From the NCBI GenBank assembly GCA_963575645.1, contig OY754467.1, positions 9,920,001-9,984,000 on the forward strand: a DNA stretch of 64,000 bases, in the 5' to 3' direction. Below the pieces are notes generated by a model that searched no databases, was not told where the DNA came from, and saw nothing but the letters and a program-made list of their open reading frames with translations. Numbering within the stretch: position 1 is the stretch's first letter; each line of letters starts with the position of its first letter. This DNA is from Xanthostigma xanthostigma. Its lineage: Eukaryota; Arthropoda; Insecta; Raphidioptera; Raphidiidae. Of this stretch, positions 10,986 through 22,974 are shown piece after piece. The position numbers were made by a program, and so were the translations under genes.

Positions 10986-12224
10986 GCCTAGAATTTCTAG
11001 AAGCAAGTTCTAAGAGCTCGAAGATTTAGTTAACAGCTGTGTTCTGTATTGTCGACAGACGCTTTGGGAGTTGAGAAGAAACCCCTTATGACTCGGGTCT
11101 AATAGGCATGATGACAGATTTTGAAATCCAGTTCTGTAATATAGATACACGTCTACTATTTCCGAAAAAAAAAAACATTATTTCAGCATTAAATTAAATC
11201 TTAACGCAAATTATTGCATTTTTATATTTCTGTTTTGAAGCAATCACGAAAATTCTATTCTATTCTATTCTTAAAACACTTGTGACGTCACGCCTTAGTG
11301 ACAGCTAACATTAGATGTTGTATTTATGGGTGTAGAACAGTGGTTAAGAGGTATTTCTTGGAAAGGTATGTAAATTTACTTAATGGCATGATTTATAATA
11401 AGTATTTTGTTAAAATTAGGTGTTTAGTAGTAAAAATAGTATGACTTCTTTAGTTGCAAGTTAGCTAACCTCAAAAACAACCTATGACATAAGTGTTATC
11501 ACAAAAAAACGAATAAACTAATTAAATGATGCAGAAGTGAATGATCGCAACAAGAATTTAAATTTGATTTAGGAAGGCGTGACGTCATTCGATGTTTCAG
11601 TCAACATGGCCGATTGCAGTATTTTATACTTTTATTTTATTGAAAATGTTATTAATCTCAATATTTATATTAACACTGAGTCATTTTTTAGAATCCTTTC
11701 AACATATATTTTTCTCTAAAACCATTTATTCTTTGATTCTTTTATACTGTCATCATGTCTATTGCGTGCTAAACAGGATATTTCCGACACACAGTGTACA
11801 TATAATGTTGGTACACTGTACATACATGTGATGTGATGATGGCAGGCGTGCCACTACCAGTTTAATGTGAAAATAATAAGCAGCAAACAGTGCTGCCATC
11901 TGTCGCACTCTGGATCCCTCATCCGACTGCATCGGCTCTATTACCGTTCCGTCTCACCCTCCGGTTACGCAGGCTACTAATGACCGGCCAGGGTCATGTG
12001 ACTATCAAATGCACATTTCCTCCTTCTTGCTCTCGCCACCCTTTTTCCGTTCCTCCTTTTGCTTCCTCGTGGCAGGAACCGCGCCGCTGTACGCTCCCTG
12101 CTGCGATTGCAAGATGGCACATTTGTTAATGGCCCGATAATGATCCGAAAGTTTTATGCTCGGCCTACCTTTTGTCTTTATTATTGAGTGTTTATCTATT
12201 ACAGTGGTTTTAAAACTGGAATTA
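10986..12224. other. No gene seen; includes a GC-richer block at 11880-12130
   Basis: The block at 11880-12130 (CCATCTGTCGCACTCTGG, CCGGCCAGGGTCATGTG) differs in base composition from its surroundings and is open in one frame, but has no splice sites or family resemblance that I can support. Confidence 0.35.
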
Positions 12225-12785
12225 GTGTCCGACCGAAGCTCTGGATTCGGCCACCTTCGGCGAAAACTTAGGCTTCGACCAAAATGGACCCAAGTTTTGG
12301 CCGAAGCCGAAGGTTTCTAACACGCGCCGAAATTGAACGAATTGTTACGAATGAGCAAGAGCGCAAAGGACGTGACGACTTCTATAGTGATGATTAATAT
12401 TACCTTTTTATATTATATAGTCAATGTAAACCTTCATTTTAAAAGTTTAAAATCATTTACCTATATTATTAATTGTATATTTAAGTGTGTAAGATCCTGG
12501 ATGATGATATAGTAAGTTGTTTTTAGAGGAAGAAGGATCATAGAAAACTATCAAGACGAAAAAAAAAATAAAAATTTCGTCTTGATAGTTTTCTATGATC
12601 CTTCTTCCTCTAAAAACAACTTACTATTAATTGTATAGTTTGTAGCAGTTGTAGCCAATTTAAATTGAATTTCTTAGGGTTTTTAAGTGTTCGGCTTCAC
12701 TCGAAGGTTGTGGCGATAGCCGATTAATAGGCTTCGGCCAAAAATCGACCTTCGATCAAATAATATACCGACACCGAGTGCAATT
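12225..12785. mobile_element. Inverted-end element rich in CTTCGGCC motifs
   Basis: GTGTCCGACCGAAGC at the left is loosely mirrored by ATACCGACAC at the right. Repeated GGCTTCGGCC / CTTCGGCGAAA motifs lie near both ends in opposite orientation (12240-12330, 12690-12770). It carries the perfect hairpin described separately. Possibly a hAT-related MITE; boundaries are approximate. Confidence 0.45.
12511..12625. repeat. Near-perfect 51-bp-arm hairpin
   Basis: The arms 12511-12561 and 12575-12625 are reverse complements without a mismatch that I can see (ends AGTAAGTTGTTTTTAGAGG / CCTCTAAAAACAACTTACT), with an A-rich loop of about 13 nt. The lack of decay implies a recent origin. ATTAATTGTATA occurs on both sides (12468-12479, 12627-12638), which could be a target duplication. 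Confidence 0.85.
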
Positions 12786-13837
12786 AGTGTAATCACGAAG
12801 TGCCTCTGTGCTGCGGTCAGAATCACCTAATATCAAATCGAACCTTACATAATGCTCATCTCATCTATTGTAGGTATATTTTTAATAAGGTCATATAGTA
12901 CCCTTCTCTAGGTATAGAGTATAGACTATAGTAGTGTCGTATGTACTGTGTAATGACAAGTTGTGATCTAGTGATTCAATTAATTATTATCTTTAAGAGA
13001 ACTTTTTTGTGTTATATTTTGTGTGATCGAGTCCATTTTACGAATAAAATCTCAGGTAATAATACAATTTGTATGCATATTTTAACATTTTTTATGCCCA
13101 ATATATTATTGTCGTTGGTTCTGTAATACCTACCTCTAATGTGCAAAAAGTAAAATTTGCAGAAAAGGCCAAAAAGTGGTTATTTCAGCAATGAATGGTA
13201 AGAACTAGCAATTTCAGATAGAGTTATATTACTAATTCATACTTATCTTCACTATACATGTTTAATTAAAAACTATTTTTAATTAAAATATTTTTAATTA
13301 AAAACTATTTAACGTTAATTTCGGATTTATTGGCACATGGGAGGAATTATTTGATACAACTTTTCACATAAGAGTTATTTCCCCTTGTTGGTTTCTGTAA
13401 AATTAATTTGAAGGTATTACTAGTGTATAGAGCTCCGTTTCCTGAATCCGTTCATCTAAAAACCGTAAAATCAGCCAACTATGCACATAAGAGCTATTAC
13501 AGAACCAACGACGATATACCTGTACTTATATTTCCACTAGTTTTTACCCGGGATATCGTGACGTCTTAATCTTAATCCAAGGGTAGACTGATAATTTTGT
13601 ACCCTACACTTACTAAGTTAGTTTAAAATTGATACAATCATTCTCGAAAGATAATAGTGAACATGTGGTACTCCCAGTGACGCATTTATAAGCCGACAAG
13701 CGATTTAAAGATACCGCTGTAAGAATTATTGTATATAATATAATATGTTTATCAGTTAACGAGAAATAACATTAATGTGTTGTTTTTCGAAGCCTCTGTG
13801 ATGCTGAGGCACTAAACATGCGTCATAATGAATAATG
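12786..13837. other. No gene seen
   Basis: A local duplication TTTAATTAAAAACTATTT...TTTAATTAAAAACTATTT is at 13262-13309. The remainder is AT-rich unique-looking sequence. Confidence 0.4.
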
Positions 13838-14322
13838 AACTTTTATAATTTTATTTTTCAACCAATTAGAATAAGTACTTTTCTCGCAAACATCAAAATT
13901 TTCACAAAACCCCGGATGCGGGTTGGTAATCACTACAGTAAGGTACAAACATAGTAGGCGTGGAGTACGATTTCCTTAATGGAGCGGCACAACAATGATA
14001 CAGTGTAAAACATACGCACTCCTTAAATTTAAATTTATAATATAAATTTAAAAAAATCGACAACAAAAAACATTGATTTGTCTATCATGCTTGAAGTATT
14101 TATTGGTCCGTACATTTTTATAATTTTTATTTACTATCCAATTTCTCGCAAACATCAAAATTTTCACGGAACCCCTCATGCGGGCTTTGCCGCTTTCGGA
14201 ATCGTGGTTGGGAATCACTATATAATAAGGTAACAAAATAGTAGGAGTGGAGTCATTTATTATAATACGGTTCGCACAAGAGAGCGGCACAGCAAGAAAA
14301 CCGTTCAAAACATACCCGTCCC
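13838..14322. repeat. Two diverged direct copies of an about 190-bp repeat
   Basis: 13838-14022 and 14113-14322 share TTTCTCGCAAACATCAAAA, TTTTCAC.GAACCCC, GATGCGGG, AATCACTA and GAGCGGCACA.CAA in the same order. The second copy has an extra TTTGCCGCTTTCGGAATC segment. Probably one element duplicated. Confidence 0.6.
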
Positions 14323-15520
14323 ATGCATTAAAACAATACCACGTATGTTACATTGATTTAAGGATTTGTTGATTCGTGAAAGATATAAATTATTCAATGT
14401 TTACAAGACGCAAGTACAAGATGTTAGCACCTATAGTTAAATTATCTAAGTTTATTAGATGAAATAATGCAAAAGTCCAATGCCCTAGTTTGAGGTTATA
14501 GCTGCATCAAATCGTACCAGATACTACGCAGGTATTATCAGAATTCGCGCGAACGAGAAACACATCTGTGATCACAACCCGCAAGCCTGAGTGGCTTATG
14601 TCGCAATTTTTATTACATTTTTTAACCGCTTATCGTGAAGACAAAAAGCAAGGATTAAGATTTTACCATGTAACACGAGTGATAGAGGCAACACTATTTA
14701 AAAAATCCAATACGCTAGGAAAGTATTTTTGACGTGCATTGTTTGCGCCATCTCGTGTTTGATTTTTTAAAATCTGGTTCACTCAAAACTTACAAACACA
14801 TTGAAAGAAGCTTTATTCTTAACCATAAAAAATATTTACGCAAAATGTCAGTAAAAAAACGACATAAATGATATGCATTTTTTATTTCAAGATTTTTTAA
14901 ATCTTATTTTTGTTAGCAAAACAATTATGATATTTTTCATGTATTTAATAATGATTACTGACGTAAAATAAAACTTAATTACCCTTGACGACGTACTGCT
15001 GTAGTCCATTTATTTTGCTCTCTAGAATTCATAAGAAAATCCAGAAAAATGGTGGAATTGTAATTCTGGATTTTTAGTTGACAATTAACAACACAGCACT
15101 TCCCATTCGATAGCTTTTTTCCATTTTATTGAACAGTTAATCCTTATTAAAATGCACGTATAACATATGACACTAAGGTTTTGACTGAATCAGAATTTAA
15201 AAAAAAACACGAGAGGCGCAAAGGTCGCGTGTCGCAAAATACTTTCATAGCATATGTGTGGTCGTGCAAAAAAATAGAATAGGTTCTGACAGTTTATTAA
15301 AATATAATAATTGAATTTTACCTAGCTTCAAACCAGGTATAAAACCAAGTGGAATCGACGCTGCCGTTACTTCAGTTAGATTTTTTTTGCCGAAATCAGT
15401 TCAGAAATTCGGCGGTAATCTGGTGTGACTTTGTTTAAATACATTTTTTTATAACAAACATTTATAACGGCTCCTTCTTGGTGATTTTTTTTATGATACA
15501 CAATCTGTCAAAATTGCACC
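14323..15520. other. No gene seen; one small inverted pair
   Basis: AACACGAGTGATAGAGGCAAC (from 14672) and TTTGCGCCATCTCGTGTTT (to 14761) are imperfect inverted ends of an about 90-bp segment that might be a small MITE. Otherwise there is nothing I can name. Confidence 0.35.
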
Positions 15521-15840
15521 TTCGTGCGATGACTGGAACCTGTTAAAAATAGTTTAAAAAAACAGTGTTTCAACAATTTTTTTGCTTGAATCTTGTCAAA
15601 ATTCAATATTGTAACTATGGAAAAGCTCTTCTAATTTTCAAATTAGTGGAAACTGATCCAAATCTTCTTGGTTGCCGGGCTTGTATGCCGTGGTCATTGG
15701 TATTTCTAGGTAGAAATATCAATGGACCACGGCATACAAGCCCGGAAACCAAGAAGATTTGGATCAACACCGGCCGTGAAAGCCTACACAAGTGGAAACT
15801 GAGTTCGTCATTTTACTGGCCTAAGTTGATCGAAGGTAAA
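15521..15840 (+). mobile_element. Older unclassified repeat hosting a palindromic insertion
   Basis: Its sequence around GATGACTGGAACCTGTTA, TCTTGTCAAAATT and TTTCAAATTAGTGGAAACTGA is found in reverse at 37660-37830. There it runs uninterrupted through AGTGGAAACTGAGATCGCCATTTTACTG. Here it is split by 15657-15790. Confidence 0.7.
15657..15790. mobile_element. Palindromic Penelope-type element, short copy with 12-bp TSD
   Basis: The arms AATCTTCTTGGTTGCCGGGC... and ...GCCCGGAAACCAAGAAGATT form a long palindrome, followed by a tail GGATCAACACCGGCCGTG to CCTACACA. AGTGGAAACTGA is duplicated on both sides (15645-15656, 15791-15802), and the unoccupied paralogous site is at 37672-37683 (reverse strand). 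It is the same family as 22975-23194, but the central CTTTGATAAT...GACGAAACG module has been lost. Confidence 0.85.
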
Positions 15841-16874
15841 CAATTAAGAGTAAACTGTTATACATAACGCTTTTCGCGAAGCGTTAAACTCATGCACAAT
15901 CGCATAAGAAGTTGTGGCGTCATTGATGAGAAGAAAGAAGTTGACTTGATTTGTTTTTAATTAATTTTAGTTCAATGGAACAAATGTTAAAAATTAATTA
16001 TTATAAAAACTATATTGTCAATGTCATCTTAAATAATCGTCATTTATATTAGATAATAAGTCTTGTCGATTTTGTTAAATTCTTTAAAACATTTTTTTTT
16101 TCAAAAATTAAAATTATTAATGTTCCAAGTTTTAAATCGTATACAACTAATTTTTTTTTTATCAAAATCCTTTTTTTCATCCAACAACGCAACAAAGTTA
16201 ATTACTTCAAAAAGATTTATGTTGAGATAAATTGTTAAAAGCGGTTTGTGTTTTAAATAGGTACTATATATAGATTATCATAAAAATGAACTTAAGCCAG
16301 TTGGTCTTGTGGTCACAAAGATAGTCCTTCACTTCTATAATTGTTATTTAATCCTAACACTAAAACAAAGCGTTAAGACCTCCAGGATGGTGAAAATTAA
16401 TCAACTAGAAAGCTTCTCTTATAGTTCTGTCCCTGTTTTGTCAATTATAAATGTTGTTTCACTAACTTCGTCTAGTTTCTAGTCCTTACAAATAATTGAC
16501 TCGGAATATTATATTGAATTTAGATTTTAATTAATCCTTAACTACTGTTCGTTAATCCTTAAGCGTGTTGCGGTTTGACAGCTCAGTAACAATGCTGAAC
16601 CTAAGTTGCAACTTTAATCTTTCGCAATCAAAGTTGTAAGTTTGCATAATATGTTACTAGATTACACTAAAATACCTCGATCTGTAAACTGACAATCCAG
16701 GTACTCCGTTTTCTTTGTACACTCTAACCAATTTTTGAAGTAATAGTTTAGTATCGATTAGTACCCACTATTGTTGATTGGCGAAAGTTATATATTGCTC
16801 TGAAATAAAATTTCCAATCACGACTGTATATAATCCGACAGCTTGAACTGTCTACTTCCAGAATGTAGTATAGA
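15841..16874. other. No gene seen
   Basis: AT-rich, with homopolymer runs and no repeat partner recognised in this window. Confidence 0.4.
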
Positions 16875-17183
16875 CAGGGACGGATTTAGGTTTCCAGGAC
16901 CTGGAGCTTATTGAAGTTTAATGGGAACAATTAATACTATTTATATATTCATCCAAATGTTAAAATTCATTCGAAAAATCACTCAAAAATAATGTCAAAA
17001 ATCACTCAAAAAATTGTCAAAATTCATTCAAAAATTTGTAAAAATGCAAAATTGTCAAAAATCACTCAAAAAGTTGACAAAAATTCACAAAAAAAAATTG
17101 TAAAAATGCACTTAAAATTTCACCCCTGAAAATGATAATCATTATTATTAACTATTTTTTAACCGTATGTAGATCCGCCCCTG
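16875..17183. mobile_element. hAT MITE with 8-bp TSD
   Basis: The TIRs are CAGGGACGGATTTAGG and TAGATCCGCCCCTG. Flanks AGTATAGA (16867-16874) and AGTATAAA (17184-17191) differ by one base, the 8-bp duplication expected of hAT. The interior holds degenerate short tandem units of the type AAAAATCACTCAAAAA / TGTCAAAA at 16970-17095. Confidence 0.8.
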
Positions 17184-17639
17184 AGTATAAAGGCTGTAAC
17201 AGAACATGATTCGTATTAAAATCCAACACCTCGAAACGAATAGCAAGAATTTAGTGAGGCCTGAGAAATATCATATAACAAAACAAAACACAGCGACGGA
17301 TAGCAGGAATGCTGTTATTAACTGAGCTTTTTATATTCCTGCTGGGGATTACCTGTATAAGTGTATATAAGTTGAGCTTCTGTGCATATTTTTCACCGCC
17401 CGGCCGCCGTAAAACTCACCTCTTTTTTGGTACGTAACAGGTTTAAGAGAAACACGCCTGGTATTTTTTATTATGTTGTTAGATTGTGAGCTAAACGTGT
17501 GATAGCAATTTGTTTTAATTTTTCAACTTCCTATTTTCCTTTTTTATGAAAATATATATTCTTTGTGTGTATGTTGATGTTATTTTGTGTTGAAAATTTA
17601 AAAAAACGTACGATTTTTTAACGTGATATAATATTGCAC

Positions 17640-17883
17640 ACATCGCCAACAGTATGTGCTCTATATTAACGCTTTGCCAACCAGAGCTGTTTCGCTCACA
17701 CAAATAGTTAATTTCGAAAGAATTTGATTCAAACTGCAGCTTTTTGAAAAACCGAGATTCTGTTCTATGAATAAATTTTAGATTTGATTCAAGTTCATTG
17801 TAACTGAAAATCGCGAACCGCAGTTGTAGGTTGGTCTGTACGTACGTACGTTCGGACTGTACAGGTCGATATTTTGTTTCCAT
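17640..17883 (+). mobile_element. Fragment of TACGTACG-containing repeat
   Basis: It matches 43460-43865 and, in reverse, 45265-45600: AGCTTTTTGAAAA, TTGTAGGTTGGTCTGTACGTACG, and ACAGGTCGATATTTTG corresponding to ACAGATCGCAATTTTGG. Its right end abuts the family A element at 17884, so it was probably cut by that insertion. Confidence 0.6.
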
Positions 17884-18537
17884 TTTGACGTGATAACGTC
17901 TTATAAATTGATGAATCACCAATCTTATAAATTGATAAAACACCGGCTGCATGCATGAAAAAGTGTAACGTTCCTAACGTTCGTAACGCGTAACGTTCCG
18001 CCTGACCCTGTGCGTGCTTTTTGCTAATTTCTCGCTCAATTTAAATCAGATCGGTTTGAAACCAGTCTTAAACGAAAGAGGAGAACATTTTACATAGATT
18101 TCGTATAACAGAATTTGCCTAAACAGTTTTTTTATACAAATTTATATAGAAAAATAGCTGTATAAATGCAATGTTGTCTAATGCATGGCGCGACGCGGTC
18201 GGTCGTCTTTGTTTGCCGTACATGGAAATTAGAAAATAACGTATGTCTTGTCTTTACATGAAAACGGCTGCATTTCTAATGTTTAATTCAATTTTTTGAC
18301 ATTAGTATTTTGTGAAATGCAACGCCTTCTAAGTTAAGTATTGGAATAACTAATTATTATTAGAACATAATACTTTGACAGTTACAAACGTCACTTTTGA
18401 CATTTCTTATCATTCCGACACCAAGGATAAGCGGATTAAAACCAAATTTTGGGAGGTTTAGGTTATGTATTACGGAATACGTTATCACGTAAAACTATCG
18501 TCCGTAAACCGACTTTACAGACAACCAATTTTTTTTC
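17884..18537 (+). mobile_element. Family A element, copy 1
   Basis: It starts TTGACGTGATAACGTC and ends with GTTATCACGTAAAACTATCG and ACAACCAATTTTTT. ACGTGATAACGT near the left end is the reverse complement of ACGTTATCACGT near the right end. It aligns with the reverse copy at 33982-34985, with the recombined copy at 28497-29101 and with part of 57318-58400. No frame is conserved. Superfamily unknown. Confidence 0.7.
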
Positions 18538-19189
18538 GTATATAAGGAGTTGCCATATTTTGAAGTCGTGGTTTTCAAAATGTACGTCGTAATCTCCTGG
18601 GGCGTCGTGAAGCAATTCTAGTAGGGTTTCGGGACAATCCGTATATAAATTTTAATAATACTAAGGAATATGTAACCTTCAGGCATTTCTGTTCTCCTGA
18701 CACAGTTGTTTGTACATATAAATTCACCTTCCATATATTACGTAAATACACTAATGTACCGTTTCATTTACGACTAATACGGGATAAAACAAACAAAAGG
18801 TTTAAAACTGAGCTTGGTTTCTGGTATATTGTTGTTGTGCGAATGTTTCATTGTTACCTTATTAAGTCAAGCCAGGCTTTTGTTTAGAGGTAGCTACCTT
18901 CGACTGTTTTTGTCGTATATATGAACACACATGCTTATCCTCAGGTGGTGTAATATGTCACTTCTGTAGGTACATTTTGTACGGCAATACCCGGCGAATG
19001 TGCAAAATGACTGGAAGACAAAGAACGATAGTTACGTCACGTGATATTTTGAAGTAAAACTTCTTAGGGCAAAATCGAAGTTGCAATGTACGTATACCGT
19101 ATGCTATAAAAATCGGATGTTCATCATTACGATGTGCTACATGAGAGGTACAGCGGCTGTCTCGTACGCCAGACGTCATGTTCGAAACC
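18538..19189. other. No gene seen
   Basis: AT-rich sequence with no repeat partner recognised and no supported coding frame. Confidence 0.4.
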
Positions 19190-19612
19190 GTAACCGAGCC
19201 GGTGACGTAGTGGTGAGAGCACTAGACTCGCATTCGGGAGGTACCGGGCTCGAATTCCGGCGAGGGCAGATGCGACTGGGACTTTTTCCTGCTGCCTCTC
19301 GCCGAGAAACGGTAATTCCTGTACCGGCCATCTTGTTGAGGTTTTCCATGGTTTCTCTCAATAATTCCAGATACATATCGAGATGGTTCCTTATTCAAGG
19401 CCATGGCCGATTACCTGTCAAACTCCTAATCTCAAAATTTGACTGCTTAAAATTCCTTCATTCGCCCATTGCTATTAAGTAAGTGGAAGTTTAAAAATGT
19501 ATTAAAAAACGGGAAGTGTCATAGATGAAAAATAGTAATGGTGCAAATGGCGTCTGTTATAACATAAAGTCGGAAAACGGACGTTAAACACATTTTATTA
19601 TTATTATTATAT
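19190..19612 (+). mobile_element. tRNA-derived SINE with ATT tail
   Basis: The head has box-A-like TGACGTAGTGGTGAGAGCAC and box-B-like GGGCTCGAATTCCGG at the expected distance. The body runs through TCTCGCCGAGAAACGG and CATTCGCCCATTGCTATTAAG, and ends GGACGTTAAACACATTTTATTATTATT. The tail half recurs at 47151-47300. Open frames on both strands here arise from the SINE and should not be taken as genes. Confidence 0.75.
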
Positions 19613-21374
19613 TTATTTATATATTCTTTTCTATTTCACTAGTACAAAACTCCACAAGCGAGAAATGGTTTTAATTAGATCAAAATTCACGTTTCAAAAT
19701 TCTATTTTTTTTTATTTTGAGGTTCCTCGAGTTCAATAAAACGTATTTTTGAAAAAAATCTGTTCGTCTGTCCATTTTTTTGTTTGTGAGTATATTTTCT
19801 GTGAGCACGATACAGGTTAAACGCGGCTGATCAGATCGAATCGAAATTTTAGTAAGATAAGAGCTAACAGTCCGTTTCTACTTTAAAAAACATAAGTGCG
19901 ATAATGTGAACACGAAGAAAACGGGAGGGGGCTTTGCTGAAATAATATATTCAGGAAATTTAAGAAAAGAAGGCGGGACATTTTTTCTGACTTGGCGCTA
20001 GACATCCTACAAATCTATGAAGAAATATGCGATCACAATCTAAGGTCACTGTCAAAGCATTTTGAAATAAAACTTCTTTAGGCACGCTTGACTTGGGGAG
20101 TAAGCTGGTAAATGCCTGACGAAATCGTTTACGGAAGTGCATCATCGCGAACGAAATCGTTTACGAAAGTGCATCATCACGACCGATGCGTGATCGTTCG
20201 AGGCGAACGGTAGTTGAGAGGGGGTTTTAAGTTAGTGAAGATAGTCAGAGATAGAGTTACGTTTCGTATATTGGAAGTTGAGAGGGAGATACAAGTTAGT
20301 GAGTGCGACAACTATTTGACGTTTAAAATGAAAACAACTGTATTTTTGTATCAAAAATACATTTCATCGAATTTTGCTGCATTTTGTAACGGGGAATAAT
20401 GTAGGTTAAAATCCTTTTAAATGTATTATAAATTATACTAATATAAATACATATTTTGCCTATTAATTAAACAAAAATTATATTTTAAACATTTCGTTTT
20501 TGTAGATATGTGCTACAGAGTGAGGTTATATTGTGTTCGATAAACTTTGAGACGAACCGACTGCATATTATTGTTCGTTAATGAATTTAGCAAGAGCAAA
20601 TTTGAGGTATTTACGCATTATTCTTAATAAATATATTCAAAATAATTATGGCAGGAAGAAGTTTTACTTCAGTCGTGTGGTCTAAAGCACACTCGCTTTT
20701 TTTTCTAACAATGCTTTCTGCAACCGAGCGTATGTCTGGTGTCTGTATGTTTAATATACGAACTAAAAGCTAAAGGTGCGAGTAGAATTTATTCGGTGCT
20801 TTAAAGGTTGTTAAAATAAAACAGCAAAAACATAATACGTAGTACATAATATATAACCGGGATATAATACAAAGGTGTGCAAATACGTTTTATGAATCCC
20901 GTAACGTATCCTGTATACGTAACAACAAAGTCAAGACATGCCGTAGGTAAACAAGCAAGCTTATATAGTGAAATAGAATTTTTTTCTTAATATAAATTCA
21001 GAGCAGCTGTGGAACGCTACGACGCCTAGAAATTTTCTCTTCAGTTCTTTCCATAGGAACTCTTCTTAAGATTGTCGCATCTTTCCTGCAGAGGACAGTT
21101 TGATATAATGGTCAGCGCTAGTGATGGAATATTTCGAATGAACTATTCGATTATTAAAGAGGTTGTACAAAATCATTCGAATGTTTTTTATGCCTACAAG
21201 TTATGACTTATAAGTAGTAAATTATTATTATGTAACGCTCTTTCTTTAGCTGACGTTATTTGATGTGATGAAAACGCTTAAGACCTAAGTTGTCGAGCGC
21301 CTATAAGCTATAATAAACAAAAATGCATTTTTCCTGACTCTTTGATACTGAACGTTTATAATAACGTGTCAACT
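19613..21374. other. No gene seen; one 31-bp tandem duplication
   Basis: ACGAAATCGTTTACGGAAG-type units repeat at 20118-20149 and 20150-20181. Phrases GTTGAGAGGG and AAGTTAGTGA recur at 20212-20235 and 20277-20300. The rest shows nothing recognisable. Confidence 0.45.
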
Positions 21375-21551
21375 ATTAGTTCGTTTGCCAACCATAGATG
21401 ACATGATGTTAGATTATTAAAGAGCTCATCCACACCTAGAAATGAGCATTGGCTGTGAGCATTGGCTGATTAGTTCGTTTGCCAACTGTAGATGGCAGGA
21501 TGTTAATTTAAGGAGCTCAACTACACCTATAAATGAGCATTGGCTGATTTT
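21375..21551 (+). repeat. Tandem duplication, period 94 bp
   Basis: Unit 1 (21375-21468) and unit 2 (21469-21551) both read ATTAGTTCGTTTGCCAAC, TAGATG.CA.GATGTTA, and AATGAGCATTGGCTG at the end, with small differences. Confidence 0.75.
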
Positions 21552-21760
21552 GGTCCAAATGTTGCCCAGAATAAACATTACTGGGAAAAAACTTGTCATA
21601 AATATAATATTTGTTTCTATTTCTCAAGAATTATTGATCCTAGGGGAACAGAAATATGATCATTAATTATGGCTCAGCTTGTGGTTTATTGCTATACTGT
21701 TTAAATATAAAAAATCGAACCCGGACCCGGTTTTAGTGTTCCATTATAGGTATTTAATAT

Positions 21761-22060
21761 GAAGATGAAGGAAGGTTTTGGTTGAGGATCATAAAATAAG
21801 CTTTACCAGTGTTTCGCTAGTGGCCAACGTTTCGAAAAATTTATTTTCATCTTCAGGGCCTCAAGCTGGTCAAGTGGTGGTAAATTGTTCTAAGAGTATA
21901 CATGATCATAATTATTGTATAGGTACTGTGAGAACAATTTACCACCACTTGACCAGCTTGAGGCCCTGAAGATGAAAATAAATTTTTCGAAACGTTGACC
22001 ACTAGCGAAACACTGGTAAAGCTTATTTTATGATCCTCAACCAAAACCCTCCTTCATCTT
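21761..22060. mobile_element. Palindromic Penelope-type element with about 130-bp arms
   Basis: The arms 21761-21895 and 21931-22060 are nearly perfect reverse complements (GAAGATGAAGG...CCTTCATC outer ends; TTTACCACCACTTGACC inner). Each arm carries CTGAAGA-T-GAAAA-loop-TTTTC-GAAACGTTG (minus 21825-21856, plus 21966-21997). The modules face so that their 3' sides point outward: a head-to-head dimer. The open frames on both strands are mirror images produced by the palindrome. Confidence 0.8.
21966..21997 (+). ncRNA. CTGAAGA-helix-GAAACG module (with mirror copy at 21825-21856)
   Basis: CTGAAGA, one T, GAAAA, loop TAAAT, TTTTC, GAAACGTTG. The helix sequence is completely different from that at 3046-3076, yet still pairs. 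Possible hammerhead-like RNA; catalysis is not shown. Confidence 0.4.
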
Positions 22061-22239
22061 AATATTCTATTGGATCAACACTACTTTATACTGAATCATT
22101 TAATATTTATGCAACAATAGAAACATTTTGTACTGGTACCTCTGAAATTTCAAAATTAATAATTTTCTTCGGACGTCTTTTTTTCAAACTTTGATGAGAC
22201 TGTGTTCAATCTACTCAAAAATTCTTTAAAAAAATTTAC

Positions 22240-22620
22240 CTCCGTCAAAAAAGATCACTAAAAAGCGTAAAATAACAAAGTTATTTAAGTAGTAGTTAAA
22301 TTGATGCCGACCTCAAAACTTTATTTTACGCTTTATAGTGACCCTTTTTTGAATATGATTTTATTTTTAAATTTTTAGTTTTTAATGAAACCAAAGAGCA
22401 ACGTTCACGCCAGATACAACTTTTACAGTATTTCTTTAATTTTTGTTAATTTAAAAAAAAACTGCTGAACCAATTTTGCTAAAAGTATGAGACTAACTTT
22501 GAGACATACTCTATCGAATAAATAAAGTAAAACATCAAAATCGGTTCACAGCCAGCGAAGATATCGACTGACAGATACAAAAAAAAACCCTCCTTCCTTT
22601 TTTTGAAGTCGGTTAAAAAA
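22240..22620 (+). mobile_element. RTE-type tail with GAAGTCGGTT end
   Basis: It reads ...GCTGAACCAATTTTGCTAAA, GAGACATACTCTATCGAATAAA, AAGATATCGACTGACAGATAC and ends TTTTTTGAAGTCGGTT. This is the non-LTR 3'-end style common in moth and butterfly genomes. The left part contains an inverted pair AAAAAGCGTAAAATAACAAAG / TTTATTTTACGCTTTATAG. A second copy is at 31608-31985. Confidence 0.65.
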
Positions 22621-22974
22621 TAATTGCATACCTAAATTTAAGCGCTTCGGTAACTTTTTGGCAGAGTGTATTATATTATAATAATATGATAGGTGCACTG
22701 TATTTCATGTTACTTTAAATACACTATAGTCGTTTCAACAAGGATTTAAGATACCTATTTTACTTTCTCATAACATTATAATAATATAGCGTGTTAAACA
22801 GGGTAGCTACAGCAATACAGAAATATTGTTATGGCTAAGAAATTTAAAAGCATGCTAGCGGTGTTTTTCAACTACTTACCTTAGCAGAATATCACACCTT
22901 AGAATTATACATTCTTTATGAACTGCATAATAAATACGTCATTATCTCTAAATAAACAACACGTTTGTCTGTTT

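Noticed and set aside
17515-17952. 145-codon minus-strand open frame
   Set aside because: It overlaps the TACGTACG repeat fragment and the start of family A; the related copies do not keep the frame.
19081-19482. Overlapping frames on both strands
   Set aside because: They lie in the tRNA-derived SINE; the arginine-rich products reflect its GC-rich head.
21778-22044. Two near-identical 63-residue frames on opposite strands
   Set aside because: They are mirror products of the palindromic element, not genes.
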